A DNA stretch of 64,000 nt from Microbacterium arabinogalactanolyticum. Lineage in GTDB: Bacteria; Actinomycetota; Actinomycetes; Actinomycetales; Microbacteriaceae. Below the pieces are notes generated by a model that was not told where the DNA came from, did not search any database, and saw nothing but the letters and a program-made list of their open reading frames with translations. Below, in pieces: positions 61,874 through 64,000 of the stretch. A program made the position numbers and the translations under genes. Numbering within the stretch: position 1 is the stretch's first letter; the number at the start of each line of letters is the position of its first letter. The stretch covers positions 62,001-126,000 of the forward strand of contig NZ_BRZC01000003.1 in NCBI RefSeq assembly GCF_030268005.1, written 5' to 3'.

Positions 61874-62941
61874 ATGGCGGCGCAGCCGGGATGGTATCCG
61901 GCCGGGGTTCCCGGGCGTGAGCGCTGGTGGGACGGACTGCAGTGGACCGCGTACGAGCGCGAGGTGGCCGCGCCGCTGGCGCCGCAGACGCCTCCGGTTC
62001 AGCAGGCGCCTGTTATCCCGCAGGCCCCCGCGATCCCACAGACGCCCGCGATCCCGCAGGCCCCCGCGGCGCAGCATCCGCAGTTCGCGGCGCCCGGCGC
62101 CCCGTTCGCAACCCCCGGCGCCCCGTCCGCAACCCCCGGCGCCCCGTCCGCAACCCCCGGCGCCCCGTTCGCCGCCGCGCCGCAGTTCGCCCCTGCGCCG
62201 CAGCCCACCATCCACCCGCAGTCCGCGGCGGCGCAGGTGATCACCCCGCCGATGGGCTGGTACGCATTCCCGCCGGCCGGGCAACTGCGCTGGTGGAACG
62301 GCGTGGACTGGACCGCCTACAAGCTCAAGAACGGCCGGCCGCGCGCCGATGCATACGCCGTCGAGCCCCCGAGCATGGGCTGGGTGCTCGGCGGGATGTT
62401 CGCGCTCATCGGCCTGATGAACCTGCTGATGGGACTGCTGAATCCCGGGATGGGCGCACTGTCCGTCGTGTGGTTCGCCGTCTCGATCGTGTGGTTCATC
62501 GGTGCGGGTCGCGATCACGCACGTCGCCGGGTGCCGCCGCCCACGACCGCCCCGTCGGTGGACGCCGAGCTGCGTCCGTTCCCCGGTGAGGCGGATGCCG
62601 CCGGAGCCGGCTGGTACGTCGTCACCGGCGCGGTGCTGCGCTGGTGGACGGGAACGCGCTGGGCGCACTACGTGCTGGATCGGGGCCGCGTGCGCCCGAC
62701 GCACTTCGCTCCGCGGGCGTTCCGCGCCTCGATGATCACGTGCGCGGTTATCGGCGGGCTGGGACTGCTCAGTTTGGTCGGAGGCATCGTGCTGGCGAAC
62801 ACGACCGAGGAGTCCGATGCCGGCATCGCGCTCGCAGTCCTGGGCGGTGCGTTCATCTTCATCGCCCTGATCCTGCTGATCAGCGTGTACGCCCGCCGCT
62901 ACGCACTGATCCTGCCGGCGAAGCCGCCCACGCAGCGCTGA
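61874..62941 (+). CDS. Membrane protein with three DUF2510 domains
   Basis: 355 residues. DUF2510 units (GWYP...WWDG..WT pattern) occur at about 5-24 (GWYPAGVPGRERWWDGLQWT), 127-146 (GWYAFPPAGQLRWWNGVDWT) and 244-260 (GWYVVTGAVLRWWTGTRWA), the last one atypical. Between the first two is a Pro/Ala-rich linker with 7-residue repeats (GAPSATP) from a 21-bp tandem repeat. Two pairs of hydrophobic helices lie at about 170-210 and 285-345. DUF2510 is usually single and N-terminal in actinobacterial membrane proteins. The function is unknown. Confidence 0.82.
   Translation: MAAQPGWYPAGVPGRERWWDGLQWTAYEREVAAPLAPQTPPVQQAPVIPQAPAIPQTPAIPQAPAAQHPQFAAPGAPFATPGAPSATPGAPSATPGAPFAAAPQFAPAPQPTIHPQSAAAQVITPPMGWYAFPPAGQLRWWNGVDWTAYKLKNGRPRADAYAVEPPSMGWVLGGMFALIGLMNLLMGLLNPGMGALSVVWFAVSIVWFIGAGRDHARRRVPPPTTAPSVDAELRPFPGEADAAGAGWYVVTGAVLRWWTGTRWAHYVLDRGRVRPTHFAPRAFRASMITCAVIGGLGLLSLVGGIVLANTTEESDAGIALAVLGGAFIFIALILLISVYARRYALILPAKPPTQR
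62097..62171 (+). repeat. 21-bp in-frame tandem repeat
   Basis: About 3.5 copies of a 21-base unit (GCGCCCCGTCCGCAACCCCC-G) encoding GAPxATP in the DUF2510 protein linker; units differ by one base (TTC/TCC). Confidence 0.8.
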
Positions 62942-62944
62942 CGC

Positions 62945-64000
62945 TCAGCCGGCCGGCTTCAGCACCAGGGTGTCGACGGTCGCCTTCGCGACGGCCTTCT
63001 TCGTGAACGCCCAGGGCTGCTGGACGCCGTCCGCCCAGTCCTCGGTCTGGTCCGTGTAGTGCTCGTTGAACGCATGGCCGCTGGCGCCGGTGAGATGGAT
63101 CCAGCTCGAGTCGTCGAAGTCGGCGAGGTCGACCACCATGCGCATGGACGGCACGGTGGTGGTCGCGTACGACTCGCCCACCTTCCAGCCCGTGGCGTTC
63201 ACCAGCGACGAGCCGCCGCTGACCGGGTACGGGCCGCGGTTGAAGAGCATCTCGATCGGCGCGATGCCCGATGAACCGAGCGTGGAGCTCGTCAGCGTCA
63301 GAGCGTGCAACGATCCCCAGTTCCAGCGGGTCACGTCATCGCCCTGCAGCTTCGACAGTTCGGCGTACGCCTGCTTCGCGGAGAGCGCGAGCACGGCGTC
63401 CATCCCGTCGGCCTTCAGCCTGTCGTTGGTCCACAGCGGATCGGAGGGGTCGTCCAGCATGGCACCCACCACCGTGAACAGCCGCCCCTGATCGCCCGTG
63501 GGCAGCGGCACCTCGCGGTCGATGAAGACGTTGCGCACCAGGTTCGACCACAGCACGTTGGCGTAGGCCGCGGCGGGCGAGTCGGCGCGGTTCTGGGCAT
63601 CCCAGGTCCGCAGCAGGCCGACCGCGGCCTTCGGGCCGTCACCGTCGACCTTCACGTCGGCCATCGCCACGGCGAGCTGCTTGCCGATCCACATCTCGTC
63701 GTCCATCTGGATGTCGCGCAGATCCTGCGGCTTCAGGGGAGCCGCGGCCGCCTTCCGCTCGATCAGGTGCGCGATGCGCGCCGCGCGGTAGCCGTAGTCC
63801 CAGTCCCGTGACAGGAAGTACGGGTAGTCGTCGGTGACGATCGCGTTGTTCGCCGTGACGATGTAGCCGTCACTCGGGTTGTACGACACCGGCAGGTCCT
63901 CGAAGGGGATGAACCCGGTCCAGTCGTACGCGCTGTCCCAGCCGGGCTGCGGCAGCCAGCCGTCACCGGCGCCGCGGATCGGCAGCCGGCCGGGAGCCTG
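62945..64000 (-). CDS. Penicillin acylase family hydrolase, C-terminal part (5' end outside window)
   Basis: 351 residues remain of an N-terminal-nucleophile amidase of the penicillin/AHL acylase family. Visible are the beta-subunit features SYNPSDGYIVTANNAIVTDDYPYFL, YRAARIAHLIERK, the QMDDEM region, and the C-terminal strands PSMRMVVDLADFDDSSWIHL and TGASGHAFNEHYTDQTEDWA. The precursor's signal, alpha subunit and catalytic Ser lie beyond the window. Related enzymes cleave acyl side chains of beta-lactams, homoserine lactones or lipopeptides. Confidence 0.9.
   Translation of the reverse strand, partial: QAPGRLPIRGAGDGWLPQPGWDSAYDWTGFIPFEDLPVSYNPSDGYIVTANNAIVTDDYPYFLSRDWDYGYRAARIAHLIERKAAAAPLKPQDLRDIQMDDEMWIGKQLAVAMADVKVDGDGPKAAVGLLRTWDAQNRADSPAAAYANVLWSNLVRNVFIDREVPLPTGDQGRLFTVVGAMLDDPSDPLWTNDRLKADGMDAVLALSAKQAYAELSKLQGDDVTRWNWGSLHALTLTSSTLGSSGIAPIEMLFNRGPYPVSGGSSLVNATGWKVGESYATTTVPSMRMVVDLADFDDSSWIHLTGASGHAFNEHYTDQTEDWADGVQQPWAFTKKAVAKATVDTLVLKPAG

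Noticed and set aside
62097..62171. Short tandem repeat considered as a CRISPR array
   Set aside because: Units are directly adjacent, 21 bases, without spacers, and encode an in-frame Pro-rich linker. No CRISPR array or cas gene was seen in the window.

Overview
The window is about 64 kb of high-GC actinobacterial DNA. It most resembles a Microbacterium or close Microbacteriaceae chromosome near the replication origin. Support for this: gyrB-gyrA followed by a DUF3566 gene, tRNA-Ile/tRNA-Ala, the actinobacterial crgA / sortase E / glutamine amidotransferase / pknB / pknA / pbpA / rodA / pstP / fhaB / fhaA cell-envelope cluster, NucS instead of MutS-type repair in the visible part, DUF2510 proteins, and frequent -10 boxes six to nine bases before the start codon (leaderless genes).

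Layout. 1-8.5 kb: gyrB (3' part), gyrA, DUF3566, a VIT1/CCC1 transporter, a histidine kinase / response regulator / DUF4097 operon, then tRNA-Ile and tRNA-Ala. 8.5-16.9 kb: housekeeping singletons (TfoX-N, two NUDIX proteins, aminotransferase V, universal stress protein, M24 peptidase, DUF1801-like, cytosine-deaminase-like amidohydrolase, YbaK). 17-29.5 kb: PpiA, a zinc-ribbon rhomboid, CrgA, class E sortase and the minus-strand pknB-to-fhaA operon that couples Ser/Thr phosphorylation to peptidoglycan synthesis and division.

29.67-34.44 kb is a small genomic island bounded by the 3' end of tRNA-Leu(CAG) and a direct copy of that end. It holds decayed gene remnants, a YegP-like protein, a HigB-type toxin, a HigA-type antitoxin fused to an ImmA/IrrE zinc peptidase, and a SIR2-like protein with a C-terminal GAF-like domain. 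It has no integrase. This is the best candidate for an undescribed (probably anti-phage) system.

34.5-45 kb: DUF4304 and VanZ proteins, a TetR/hydrolase pair with two identical 16-bp palindromic operators, a PfpI/TetR/NAD-epimerase operon, trpS preceded by a short Trp-Trp leader peptide and alternative hairpins (attenuation), a YbdK-type ligase with an apparent one-base frameshift, CsbD, and an operon with an HExxH protein. 45-52 kb: cold-shock protein, a ParM-like actin with a ParR-like ribbon-helix-helix partner, a HAD phosphatase, a lipoprotein, NucS, and an MFS/LacI pair with a palindromic operator. 52-64 kb: a polytopic membrane protein, a six-gene Mrp antiporter operon (A/B fused, C, D, E, F, G), an alpha/beta hydrolase, a patatin, a triple-DUF2510 protein and the 3' part of a penicillin-acylase-type hydrolase running off the window end.

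All identifications rest on reading motifs and gene order by eye; no database search was run.
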